A stretch of 12,895 bases of DNA from Bacillota bacterium (lineage in GTDB: Bacteria; Bacillota; Clostridia; Oscillospirales; Ethanoligenentaceae): NCBI GenBank assembly GCA_023391535.1, contig JAEWAU010000007.1, forward strand, positions 1 to 12,895, written 5' to 3'. The notes under the pieces are model-generated. The model had not been told where the DNA came from, made no database searches, and saw nothing but the letters and a program-made list of their open reading frames with translations. The translations under genes were made by a program, and so were the position numbers. Below, one piece after another: positions 1-6,784 of the stretch; position 1 is the stretch's first letter, and each line of letters starts with the position of its first letter.

Positions 1-40
1 GCGGGGGGGGGGTGGTGGTGGCCCCCCCCCCCGGCGGCCT
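1..40. repeat. Low-complexity G-run / C-run stretch at the window edge
   Basis: Ten consecutive G (3-12), a short GGT repeat and eleven consecutive C (22-32) form a self-complementary homopolymer pair. No gene can be read here. It may be a natural GC-rich hairpin, but a G-run facing a C-run at the very end of a sequence is also typical of an assembly or sequencing artefact. I cannot tell which from the sequence alone. Confidence 0.6.
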
Positions 41-64
41 TTTCTATCGGTATTTCCGAAATCG

Positions 65-80
65 GACGGCGGGGGCCGTC
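65..80 (-). terminator. Short GC hairpin at the end of cotJC
   Basis: A perfect 6-bp stem (GACGGC / GCCGTC) with a 4-base loop overlaps the cotJC stop codon. There is no T tract after it on the minus strand, so its role as a terminator is doubtful. Confidence 0.25.
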
Positions 81-600
81 ACTTGTTCTGCTGCGGATCG
101 AACGCCGGGTTGAACGCATAGAAGTTCCGGGAACCGAGATGGTCCTGCACCACGCGCAGGGCCTCGCCGAAGCGCTGGAAATGGACGATCTCGCGCTGGC
201 GCAGGAAGCGGATGGGGTCGCGCACGGCGGGGTCGTCGGCAAAGCGCAGGATGTTGTCGTAAGTGGTGCGGGCCTTCTGCTCCGCCGCCATATCCTCGGT
301 GAGATCGGTGATAGGGTCGCCCTTCACGGCGAAGCTCATGGCCGAATAAGGCGTGCCGGAGGCCGAAACCGGGTAAACGCCCACGGTGTGGTCCACGAAA
401 CAATCGGCGAACCCGCTCTTTTTGATCTCCTCTTCCGAAAGGTTCTGAGTGAGCTGATGGACGATGGCGCCCACCATTTCGAGGTGCCCGAGTTCCTCGG
501 TGCCGATGTCCGTCAAAATGCCCTTCACTTCGGCATACGGCATGGCGAAGCGCTGGCTTAAGTACCGCAGCCACGCACCGAGCTCGCCGTCCGGCCCTCC
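79..600 (-). pseudogene. cotJC: 5'-truncated manganese catalase (CotJC-like, spore coat type)
   Basis: This is a non-haem dimanganese catalase fragment; the family disproportionates hydrogen peroxide, and CotJC is a spore-coat-associated member. The open frame runs from the GGPDGE motif to a TGA stop, giving 173 residues against roughly 190 or more for the family. All five expected metal ligands by comparison with the Lactobacillus enzyme appear to be present: Glu in GGPDGE, Glu and His in TEELGHLEM, Glu in AAEQKAR, and His in REIVHFQ. The normal N-terminus of about 30 residues is missing: a TAA stop at 601-603 lies directly before GGPDGE, and no frame upstream restores the usual start. The first in-frame ATG (543) falls after the first ligand motif, so translation from there would lose that ligand. 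No cotJB neighbour is seen. It is most likely a broken gene or one cut by a rearrangement or misassembly. Confidence 0.85.
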
Positions 601-882
601 TTACTGCAATAGTTATACCGCATTGTGCGCAATCGAACAGCGCCGCGCTTCCGGGTGCCGGCCGTCCGTCTCCCTCATTAAATTGCGGGGAAGCCGCGCC
701 GTTTTTTCGGGTTTGGCAGGGAAAATAGCGGGTGTGCGTGCGGCTCATGTCGATTCTGATACCGATGATACAACCGACATTCTTTTTGCCGAAATCGGCT
801 TACAAGCGAAAAATGAAACCGCGCAAACCATGCACAGGGGGGCATAACGCATGATGCTTTTGCACCCCCTTTTTTGCGATAC
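601..882. other. Intergenic region without a convincing gene
   Basis: This stretch between the GH31 stop and the cotJC break holds no protein I recognise. It does not contain the missing cotJC N-terminus in any minus frame. A 35-codon plus-strand frame starts at the ATG near 747 and ends inside the hairpin described at 837-875; its product is basic, resembles no family I know, and no good ribosome binding site precedes it. A small palindrome (GCCG-AAAT-CGGC) lies near 788-799. Confidence 0.5.
837..875 (+). terminator. Plus-oriented terminator-like hairpin with no plus-strand gene
   Basis: A G-rich arm (837-844) pairs with a C-rich arm (861-869) through eight base pairs with one bulged A, and six T follow at 870-875. 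This is the form of an intrinsic terminator for plus-strand transcription, yet both adjacent genes are on the minus strand. On the minus strand the same hairpin sits just past the GH31 stop and could block or stabilise the GH31 transcript, but there it lacks a T tract. Confidence 0.45.
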
Positions 883-2967
883 TCACCCGATCCTTTCCGT
901 CCCGTGCACCCGGTACCGCGTGCCGCCGTAGCTTCCCCTCCTGCAAACCTCGAGGGCCCCGTCCGGGCCGATCGCACCCGTAAGCAGGTTGAAATCGCCT
1001 CGCTCAAAGCCGAAGCTCATGCCGTCGTCCTCATACAGTGTAAACGAATGCGCCGCGCCGTAAATCCGAGCCGTAATGTCGAAAACGGTATCACCGTCGA
1101 TATAAGGCACGGGGTCCGCCCAAGGGATGGCCGTTCCGCCCTTCGCAAACACAGGAATCCGGTCGAGCGGTGGCATAACGTTGTACCGCGCGCCGCCCTC
1201 GTACCGCTCGCCCGTGTAAAAATCGAACCACTCGCCCTGCGGCAGGTAGACATACCGGCTGCTTTCCCCCGCCGTCAGGGGTGCCACCAGCAGGGAATCG
1301 CCCATCAGGTATTCGTCGTCGCACGCATGGCACGCGGCGTCCTCCGGGTAATCCAGAACGAGCGCGCGGAACGGCGGAAGTCCGGTGGCCCGGTAGGCGG
1401 CAAAGCTCGTGTAGAGATACGGGATCAGCGACATCCGCAGTTCCAGAATACGGCGGCAAACCGCCTGTACCTGCTCGCAATCGCGCAGCGGCGCACCCTG
1501 CGGCGCCTGTTCGAAAGAAAGCTCCACCCACGGGGGATTCGGAATCATCCACGCGTTGATCAGCGCCTGAGGCGAGAACACGACACTCTGCAACCTGCGG
1601 ATGAGGTCTTCGGCGCTTGCGCAGCCGCGCACCTCCGGCGACCAGAGCAGGCCCGAAAAGCCCATGTTTGCAACGCCGCGGATAAAATCGCGATGGCCGT
1701 AAAGGTCGCTATACAGTACGAACGGAAACGGCGCGGCAAGCGCATGGGAGGAGCGCACTTGGGAAAGCGTGCGTTTTCCCGCACGGCGGAACTGCCGATA
1801 CAGCGTGCGCTGGTAGAGAAGCCCGAACAGGCTGTGCATCTGTTCGCCGTCCAGCCCGGACGGAAACTCCGCGCCCTCGGGGAACGACCAGTTCGTGATG
1901 TTGTAATCGGAATTGTCGCATTCGTCGAGTTTAAAGCCGGAAATGCCTTTGTCGATGAACTTTTCCCTGTGGTACGCGCCGAAGATTTCCTCGGCCCGCC
2001 CATCCGCAAAATCCGGCACCAGCCCGCCCCACACCTCGCAGTCGCCCGCGCAGGGTGCAAGCGCTCCGTAGAAATCGGCGGAGGGGTGCACGAAGGCGTG
2101 TTCCCAAAGGTTCACCTTGTAGTGCCGGCTTTCCAGCCCATCCAATAGTTTTTCCGGCTCGGGGAAGCGCACCGTATCCCATTTGTACGAGCAGGAATAG
2201 CTGTGGCTGTGCCACCCGGGCTCCAACCCGAGCACGTCGCAGGGAATGCCGCTCCGGCGCAGGTCGTCCGCCAGTTCCAGCGCGTGCGCTTCGTCGCAGC
2301 CGCCGTAGACGCGGTACCATACGCCGAGCCCCCACAGCGGGGGCAGGCAGCCGCCGCCCGAAAACAGGTTGTAGCGCGACACGGCCGAACGCATGTCCGG
2401 CCCCTCGAATACATAAAGGGTCACGCCCCGCGCCGCGGGAATCTCGATGCGCATGCCGGCATGCTCCGGCACCTCGCCGGGCGCGTACAGGTCGGCGGTA
2501 TTATCCGCAATGTTTTCCCGCCGCTGCGCCGCGGCGTCCGCGCCCGCGCCCTTCGGGGCGCTGGTTCCGCAGTAAAAAGTCGCATACCGGGCGGTATCGG
2601 TATACACGCCGTACCCGGATGTGGATACGTAAAACGGCACGGGCGCATGGCTGTCGCCCGTATCGTACACCGGGTCGCTGTTCACCCGCAGGTGCTTTTT
2701 CCGGCCCGTCTGATCAAGCTTTTTCAGCTGCAGACCGAAGCCGTAGACGTGCTCGCGGCTGTCGAAAGGGAGCGTTACGACGCAGCCCCGGGCGGCGGCG
2801 TGAAACGAGATCCGGTCCGCGTCCAGCGGGAAACGGCCCGCCGCGGGAAGCGCCTCCAGCCCGCCGCCCGCCGCAGGCTTTAGCACCGAAAGCGGCGTTA
2901 ACGCTTCCGGCTCCCCCAGCGTGACTTTCCACACACCGTTCGCCACCTGCGCAATTTGCATTTCCAT
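883..2967 (-). CDS. Glycoside hydrolase family 31 (alpha-glycosidase)
   Basis: This 694-residue protein is a retaining alpha-glycosidase of family GH31, whose members release alpha-glucose, alpha-xylose or alpha-galactose from oligosaccharide ends. The N-terminal beta-domain carries the VYGFGLQ and NSDPVYDTGDSHAPVPFY stretch (about 74-113) typical of the family, and the barrel begins near WGLGVWYRVYG (212-222). The probable nucleophile is Asp348 in FKLDECD, and the likely acid/base is Asp421 in LYSDLYGHRDF. No signal peptide is visible, so a cytoplasmic site is expected. The ATG at 2967 is preceded by GGGGTG seven bases upstream. It is the last gene of the minus block, 59 bp after the nitrilase gene and beyond a weak terminator, so it is probably reached by readthrough. 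The exact sugar cannot be read; the KLDECD loop differs from classical alpha-xylosidases and alpha-glucosidases. Confidence 0.9.
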   Translation of the reverse strand: MEMQIAQVANGVWKVTLGEPEALTPLSVLKPAAGGGLEALPAAGRFPLDADRISFHAAARGCVVTLPFDSREHVYGFGLQLKKLDQTGRKKHLRVNSDPVYDTGDSHAPVPFYVSTSGYGVYTDTARYATFYCGTSAPKGAGADAAAQRRENIADNTADLYAPGEVPEHAGMRIEIPAARGVTLYVFEGPDMRSAVSRYNLFSGGGCLPPLWGLGVWYRVYGGCDEAHALELADDLRRSGIPCDVLGLEPGWHSHSYSCSYKWDTVRFPEPEKLLDGLESRHYKVNLWEHAFVHPSADFYGALAPCAGDCEVWGGLVPDFADGRAEEIFGAYHREKFIDKGISGFKLDECDNSDYNITNWSFPEGAEFPSGLDGEQMHSLFGLLYQRTLYRQFRRAGKRTLSQVRSSHALAAPFPFVLYSDLYGHRDFIRGVANMGFSGLLWSPEVRGCASAEDLIRRLQSVVFSPQALINAWMIPNPPWVELSFEQAPQGAPLRDCEQVQAVCRRILELRMSLIPYLYTSFAAYRATGLPPFRALVLDYPEDAACHACDDEYLMGDSLLVAPLTAGESSRYVYLPQGEWFDFYTGERYEGGARYNVMPPLDRIPVFAKGGTAIPWADPVPYIDGDTVFDITARIYGAAHSFTLYEDDGMSFGFERGDFNLLTGAIGPDGALEVCRRGSYGGTRYRVHGTERIG

Positions 2968-2996
2968 ACCGTGTCACCCCGTATTTCAATTGTTTT

Positions 2997-3024
2997 TTCA
3001 AAACCGCCCGGCCGGTTCGGGCGG
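2997..3024 (-). terminator. Intrinsic terminator (weak) after the nitrilase gene
   Basis: A perfect 7-bp stem (CCGCCCG / CGGGCGG, arms 3004-3010 and 3018-3024) with a 7-base loop lies directly after the nitrilase stop codon and is followed on the minus strand by TTTTG. The short T tract suggests partial termination, reducing GH31 expression relative to the upstream genes. Confidence 0.6.
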
Positions 3025-3026
3025 GC

Positions 3027-3926
3027 TTATCCGCCCCCGGGCCCGTAGCGCTCCATCAGCGCTGGATGCGGTTCCACCGTGCGTCGGTAAGTATCCGGCC
3101 TGCGCTGGCTCATACGCAGATGGCGCATGGAGCGGTAAACCGACGTATCGTTGCCGTACTGCATGGGCGGCTCCCGGCGGATATCGAGCTCGGCCGTCAC
3201 CGCGCAGGGCGCGTCCCATTTCCCCACCGCTGCCGGAACACCCATGGAATCCACAATGCTCGAAGGATTCGTGCCCGCGCGCATCCGGCCTTCCCGGGGC
3301 AGCGCCATAGCCGCCGCGATGCAGACGCCGTTCTCATACGCACGGCACAGGCCGTAACGGTTTTCCCACCCCCACGTGGGGCAGGCGATCAGGTCCGCGC
3401 CCCCAAGGGCCGATTCCCGCGCGGCCTCGGGGAACTGCAGGTCCCAGCAGATCAGCAGGCCGAGGTTTCCCATATCCGTGGCAAACACCGGGTAGCTTCC
3501 GCCCGGCGTTATGCCCGCTTCGCCGAGGGTCAGGTGCACCTTGTCGTAGATGCCGGCAATCTGCCCGGCACGATTAAACAGCACGGCGGAGTTGAATACC
3601 TTTCCGTCCCGGAGCGTCAGAAGCCCCGCCACCACATAGGCGCTTCGCGCATTTGCAAAGCGCGCGAGCCGCTCCGCGAGCGGCCCGTCCGGGCGCTCCG
3701 CATAATCCGCAAGGTCGTAGCGCGGGTCCCCGTACATCACGGTGAGGTTCATCATCTCGGTGGTAACAAACAGGTCGCTGCCGGCGGCCCCGTCGCTTTC
3801 CATCAGCGCGAACGTCTCTTCCACCGTGCGCGCGTGCGCCGCGCGCATCTGCGGCAACTCCGGCAGCCTCGGCCCGCGCGGGTCGTAAAAGAAATATTGT
3901 CCGCTCTGAATTACGCTGATTTTCAT
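3027..3926 (-). CDS. Carbon-nitrogen hydrolase (nitrilase superfamily)
   Basis: This 299-residue protein belongs to the nitrilase/amidase superfamily, which hydrolyses amides, carbamoyl amines or nitriles through a Glu-Lys-Cys triad. The triad is visible as Glu57 (VTTEMMN), Lys129 (YDKVHLT) and Cys160 (LLICWDLQFPE), so the enzyme should be active. The start ATG follows GGAGG with good spacing. Strong and weak terminators lie just upstream and downstream, and no clear promoter is visible between the upstream terminator and the start, so expression probably depends on readthrough from the transporter operon. The natural substrate cannot be inferred from sequence; N-carbamoylputrescine amidase and other omega-amidase-like enzymes are possible relatives. 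Its place inside a sugar-uptake and glycosidase locus is unusual and could point to a nitrogen-containing part of the imported compound. Confidence 0.9.
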   Translation of the reverse strand: MKISVIQSGQYFFYDPRGPRLPELPQMRAAHARTVEETFALMESDGAAGSDLFVTTEMMNLTVMYGDPRYDLADYAERPDGPLAERLARFANARSAYVVAGLLTLRDGKVFNSAVLFNRAGQIAGIYDKVHLTLGEAGITPGGSYPVFATDMGNLGLLICWDLQFPEAARESALGGADLIACPTWGWENRYGLCRAYENGVCIAAAMALPREGRMRAGTNPSSIVDSMGVPAAVGKWDAPCAVTAELDIRREPPMQYGNDTSVYRSMRHLRMSQRRPDTYRRTVEPHPALMERYGPGGG

Positions 3927-3974
3927 CTCGCCGCCTCCTGTTCGGTCTTCGGCCGTCAGCCGGTTCCCGCAGCG

Positions 3975-4014
3975 AAAAAAAGGCCGGGGCGCCCCTCAAG
4001 CGAGCGCCCCGGCC
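3975..4014 (-). terminator. Strong intrinsic terminator after the binding-protein gene
   Basis: A perfect 11-bp GC-rich stem (arms 3982-3992 and 4004-4014) with an 11-base loop is followed on the minus strand by seven T. It starts six bases after the binding-protein stop codon. It should end most transcripts of the transporter operon, keeping the nitrilase and GH31 genes at a lower level. Confidence 0.9.
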
Positions 4015-4019
4015 TGCGT

Positions 4020-5681
4020 TTAACCGTTAATCTTGTCGAGGTAAGCCTGAAGCTGCTTCTGAATTTCGTTGCGCACATCCTCAAGGCCGGCTTTTTCGGC
4101 GCTCGCGTTGAACTTCGCAAGCTGGGCCGCCGGGTCGGGGTAGCTGCCCGTGATCAGCGCGGACTCCTGCCCTTTTTCAAGCGAATCGAGCTGTGCGATC
4201 TGCGTTTTGACGTTGGAGGGGTCGAACGTGAAGCCCGCGAACGGGATTTTGCTGTAGGAATCGGCGGAGGCCTCGTACTGGAACAGGCTGCCCGCCGCCG
4301 TCGGCAGGTCGGCGGAAATCCGCGTCAGCACCGGGTTCCACGTGAGCTCGTACTGCGGGATGTTGTAGTTGCTGGCGGCGTCCACGGTGGAGGGGATGGT
4401 ATACTGGTTGGTGCCCACCGCTTTCCAGTTCGTGTTCTCGATGCCGAGTTCGAACAGGTCGTGGTTCTGCTGGCTGCTGAAAAGCCAGTTGAGAAACGTG
4501 ATGGCCTGCTGCTTGTGCGGAGCGTTTGCCGGCATGCAGATATCGTTCCACGCCTGGTAAGCGGTGTACATGGCGCCCTTCTGCATATCGCGCTCGTAGT
4601 CGTTATAGGCGTAAAAATCGACCGTGGCGCCCTGAACGGAGGAAGCGACCTTCTTGGAAATGGTGGCGACGTCGTTGAGCGTCGCCGTGGTGGCGGCCAC
4701 CTTGCCGGGCACGAACAGGTTGTTTTCGGAATCCGTCTGCGCGGTCGAATCGGGCTCGATGTATTTGGCCCAGTCCTTATACTGGATATATTTGCTGTCG
4801 ATATAATTCTTGTTGTAGGGCGCCGGGAAATTCGCAAATTTGGAATCGGGGTCTCCCAGCGTAACCACGCCGAGCACCTTCTTGCCGTCTTTGGAGATGG
4901 CGGCCTGGAACATGCGTTGGGAGGTATCGGTCAGGATTCCGCTCACCTCGAAGATGCCGGCTTTGTTTTCGTTGACATAGTCGTCCTCGAGGAACTCGTA
5001 GAAGCCGGTGCGGTCGCTGACGCCCAGCGGGTACACGCCGGTGCCGGATTCGTCCTTCAGCACGTCCTCGAAATACTTCCGCAGATCGGCGTTGCTGGTG
5101 ATCTTCCCGATGCCGTATTTCTTCGCGAGGTCGGTGCGGTAGATGATGCCGGGGATGTCATAAAAGTTCTGCGTGAGGGGCACCGCATACAGCTTGCCGT
5201 TCACATAGTTTGCTTTCAGGAAGGTATCGCTGAAGCATTTCTGAAGGCCCGGGTATTGCGAATTTCCAAAATAGGGCGAAAGGTCGGTGTAAGCGCCTTC
5301 ACCGGCGAGGGTCGGGAGCGAAAGCCACGAGGCGTCAAAAACAAAATCGTAGCCGTCCGCGTTGCCGCTGGTCATTTCCAGCTTCAGCTTGGACGCATAC
5401 TGGTCGCCCATAACGGAGTCAATCTGAACTTTCAGATTCAGGGTGTTTTTGGTGCGGTTATAGAATTCGTCTTCGATTTTTTGAATCTGGTTGATTTCCG
5501 AACCCATTTCCAGAATCTTAATGGTCGTGGGGGCTGCGGATTTTGCGGAGTTGGAGCTTCCGCCGGCGCTCGAGGATGGTGACGAAGATTTGCTGCATCC
5601 GGCGAACGTACCTGCGGCGAGAGCCACCGCCAAAAATGCGGTTAATACCTTGCGCACGCGAGAGCCAGAACGCTTTGCCAT
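4020..5681 (-). CDS. ABC transporter sugar-binding lipoprotein (LplA-like)
   Basis: This 553-residue extracellular solute-binding protein captures a sugar or oligosaccharide and delivers it to the two permeases. The N-terminus has a basic stretch (KRSGSRVRK), a hydrophobic helix and a lipobox ending in Ala-Gly-Cys29, so it should be lipid-anchored on the outer face of the membrane. A Ser/Gly-rich linker follows (about 30-48), then the binding fold beginning TTIKILEMGS. Its length matches the long LplA-like sugar-binding proteins better than classical maltose-type ones. The start ATG at 5681 is chosen because GGGAGGAG lies just upstream and the signal peptide begins there; the open frame itself continues further upstream without meaning. 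It is last in the transporter operon, before a strong terminator and 116 bp after permease 2. The ligand cannot be deduced. Confidence 0.93.
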   Translation of the reverse strand: MAKRSGSRVRKVLTAFLAVALAAGTFAGCSKSSSPSSSAGGSSNSAKSAAPTTIKILEMGSEINQIQKIEDEFYNRTKNTLNLKVQIDSVMGDQYASKLKLEMTSGNADGYDFVFDASWLSLPTLAGEGAYTDLSPYFGNSQYPGLQKCFSDTFLKANYVNGKLYAVPLTQNFYDIPGIIYRTDLAKKYGIGKITSNADLRKYFEDVLKDESGTGVYPLGVSDRTGFYEFLEDDYVNENKAGIFEVSGILTDTSQRMFQAAISKDGKKVLGVVTLGDPDSKFANFPAPYNKNYIDSKYIQYKDWAKYIEPDSTAQTDSENNLFVPGKVAATTATLNDVATISKKVASSVQGATVDFYAYNDYERDMQKGAMYTAYQAWNDICMPANAPHKQQAITFLNWLFSSQQNHDLFELGIENTNWKAVGTNQYTIPSTVDAASNYNIPQYELTWNPVLTRISADLPTAAGSLFQYEASADSYSKIPFAGFTFDPSNVKTQIAQLDSLEKGQESALITGSYPDPAAQLAKFNASAEKAGLEDVRNEIQKQLQAYLDKING

Positions 5682-5728
5682 GAGTAATCTCCTCCCTGTT
5701 TTATCAGTGTGCTGCAGCGTTTCCGGGC

Positions 5729-5760
5729 AGATCGGAAACCTCCGGAAGTTTCCGTGATCT
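5729..5760. repeat. Imperfect hairpin between permease 2 and the binding-protein gene
   Basis: The arms AGATC-GGAAAC and GTTTCC-GATCT pair with a 2-base bulge around an 8-base loop. There is no T tract on the minus strand. Such intercistronic hairpins often protect or process the mRNA so that the binding protein is made in excess over the permeases; that role is inference here. Confidence 0.4.
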
Positions 5761-5797
5761 GAAGCGGAACGGTTTATGCTTAAGCGGCTTTGCCGTT

Positions 5798-6685
5798 TCA
5801 GCCCTTTACACCGCCTACAACGAGGCCCTTGACGAAATACTTCTGCACGAACGGGTAGACGAAGAGGATGGGCCCGGTCGCCATCATGGCTGTGGCCATC
5901 CGCGCGGAATAAGCCGGCGGCGTGTAGTTGCCCGAAGAGATGCCGTGCGCCGCGTTTTCCGCAATCTGGTTGATGCTGCTCATGATGTCCATCATCAGGT
6001 ACTGCAGCGGGTAGAGCCGCCGGTTTGTAATGAACAGCAGGGCGTTGAACCACTGGTTCCAGTAATCCAGCGCGTAAAACAGGCCGATGGTGGCGATTGC
6101 GGGCAGCGAAACGGGCAGAATAATGCGGAACAGGATGTAGATGTCATTCGCGCCGTCGATCTTCGCCGCCTCGGCGAACGAATCGGGGATCTCCGAGAAG
6201 AAGTTGCGCATCAGGAACATATTCCACGCGTTCACCATGAACGGCAGTATGAGTACCCAGATGGAGTTGTTCATATGCAGATATTTGCTCAGCAGCAGGT
6301 AGTATGGCACAAGCCCGCCGTTAAAGAGCATGGTGAAAAAAACGAAGAACGCAATCTGATTGCGGTAGCGCAGGGTTTTCACCGAAAGCGCGTAGGACAT
6401 CAGCGAGGTGCAGATCACGCTCAGCGCCGTGCCCACCACGGTTTCGGTAATCGTTACCGCGTACGCGTCGAAAACCTTATTCGTGTGAAACATCACCTTA
6501 TAGGCCTCAAGCGAGAATTTCTGCGGCCAGAGCTGGTACCCGTATTTGAGCAGCGTGGTTTCGTCCGTTAACGAGGAGGAAAGCACCAGCACGAAAGGGA
6601 TGACGCATACGGCGGCGATGATCACCAGCACGGCAACGAAGGTATAGGTCAGAATATAATCGGATTTCATTTTTTTGATGTGCAT
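5798..6685 (-). CDS. ABC transporter permease, LplC/YtcP type (carbohydrate)
   Basis: This 295-residue integral membrane protein forms half of the transport channel of a CUT1-type sugar importer. A first membrane helix (about 13-35) is followed by further hydrophobic segments, and the cytoplasmic EAA loop that contacts the ATPase is seen as EAAKIDGAN (172-180) followed by the family's LP. The C-terminal FVQKYFVKGLVVGGVKG is the usual ending of LplC/YtcP-like permeases. The start ATG is preceded by AAGGGGGG. It lies 96 bp after permease 1, with the whole gap occupied by the 81-bp element and its 3-bp duplications plus the ribosome binding site. Confidence 0.95.
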   Translation of the reverse strand: MHIKKMKSDYILTYTFVAVLVIIAAVCVIPFVLVLSSSLTDETTLLKYGYQLWPQKFSLEAYKVMFHTNKVFDAYAVTITETVVGTALSVICTSLMSYALSVKTLRYRNQIAFFVFFTMLFNGGLVPYYLLLSKYLHMNNSIWVLILPFMVNAWNMFLMRNFFSEIPDSFAEAAKIDGANDIYILFRIILPVSLPAIATIGLFYALDYWNQWFNALLFITNRRLYPLQYLMMDIMSSINQIAENAAHGISSGNYTPPAYSARMATAMMATGPILFVYPFVQKYFVKGLVVGGVKG

Positions 6686-6697
6686 CGATATCCCCCC

Positions 6698-6784
6698 TTA
6701 GAGCCTATCCATAAATGATTCGAGGCAGGTATTGCGACAAATTCGCTCGCATTCCCCGGCGCCTAAATTGCGGATAGGTTCTTA
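6698..6784. mobile_element. 81-bp MITE-like element with terminal inverted repeats and TTA duplication
   Basis: The element (6701-6781) starts GAGCCTATCC and ends GGATAGGTTC, a 10-bp terminal inverted repeat with one mismatch. It is flanked on both sides by TTA (6698-6700 and 6782-6784), a 3-bp target duplication. It encodes nothing. The ends and a duplication of the T-N-A type fit elements mobilised by an IS5-family (IS1031-like) transposase; that assignment is inference. One TTA copy is the stop codon (TAA on the minus strand) of permease 1, so the insertion sits exactly at the gene end, and the other copy lies just before the ribosome binding site of permease 2. Confidence 0.65.

Noticed and set aside
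747..854. Short Lys/Arg-rich plus-strand frame considered as a ribosomal protein L34-like gene
   Set aside because: A superficial QP...KRK pattern does not match the L34 signature, and there is no good ribosome binding site.
874..2148. A 424-codon plus-strand frame opposite the GH31 gene
   Set aside because: Arg/Pro/His-rich shadow of the GH31 coding strand with no domain and no ribosome binding site.
3066..5582. An 838-codon open frame on the plus strand opposite the nitrilase and binding-protein genes
   Set aside because: It runs across two clear genes and a terminator in antisense, its translation has no recognisable domain, and the opposite strand has catalytic motifs, a lipobox and ribosome binding sites. 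It is a GC-bias shadow.
5682..6053. Extension of the binding-protein frame upstream to 6053
   Set aside because: It overlaps permease 2 in another frame and reads as low-quality sequence; the ATG at 5681 has the ribosome binding site and begins a normal lipoprotein signal.
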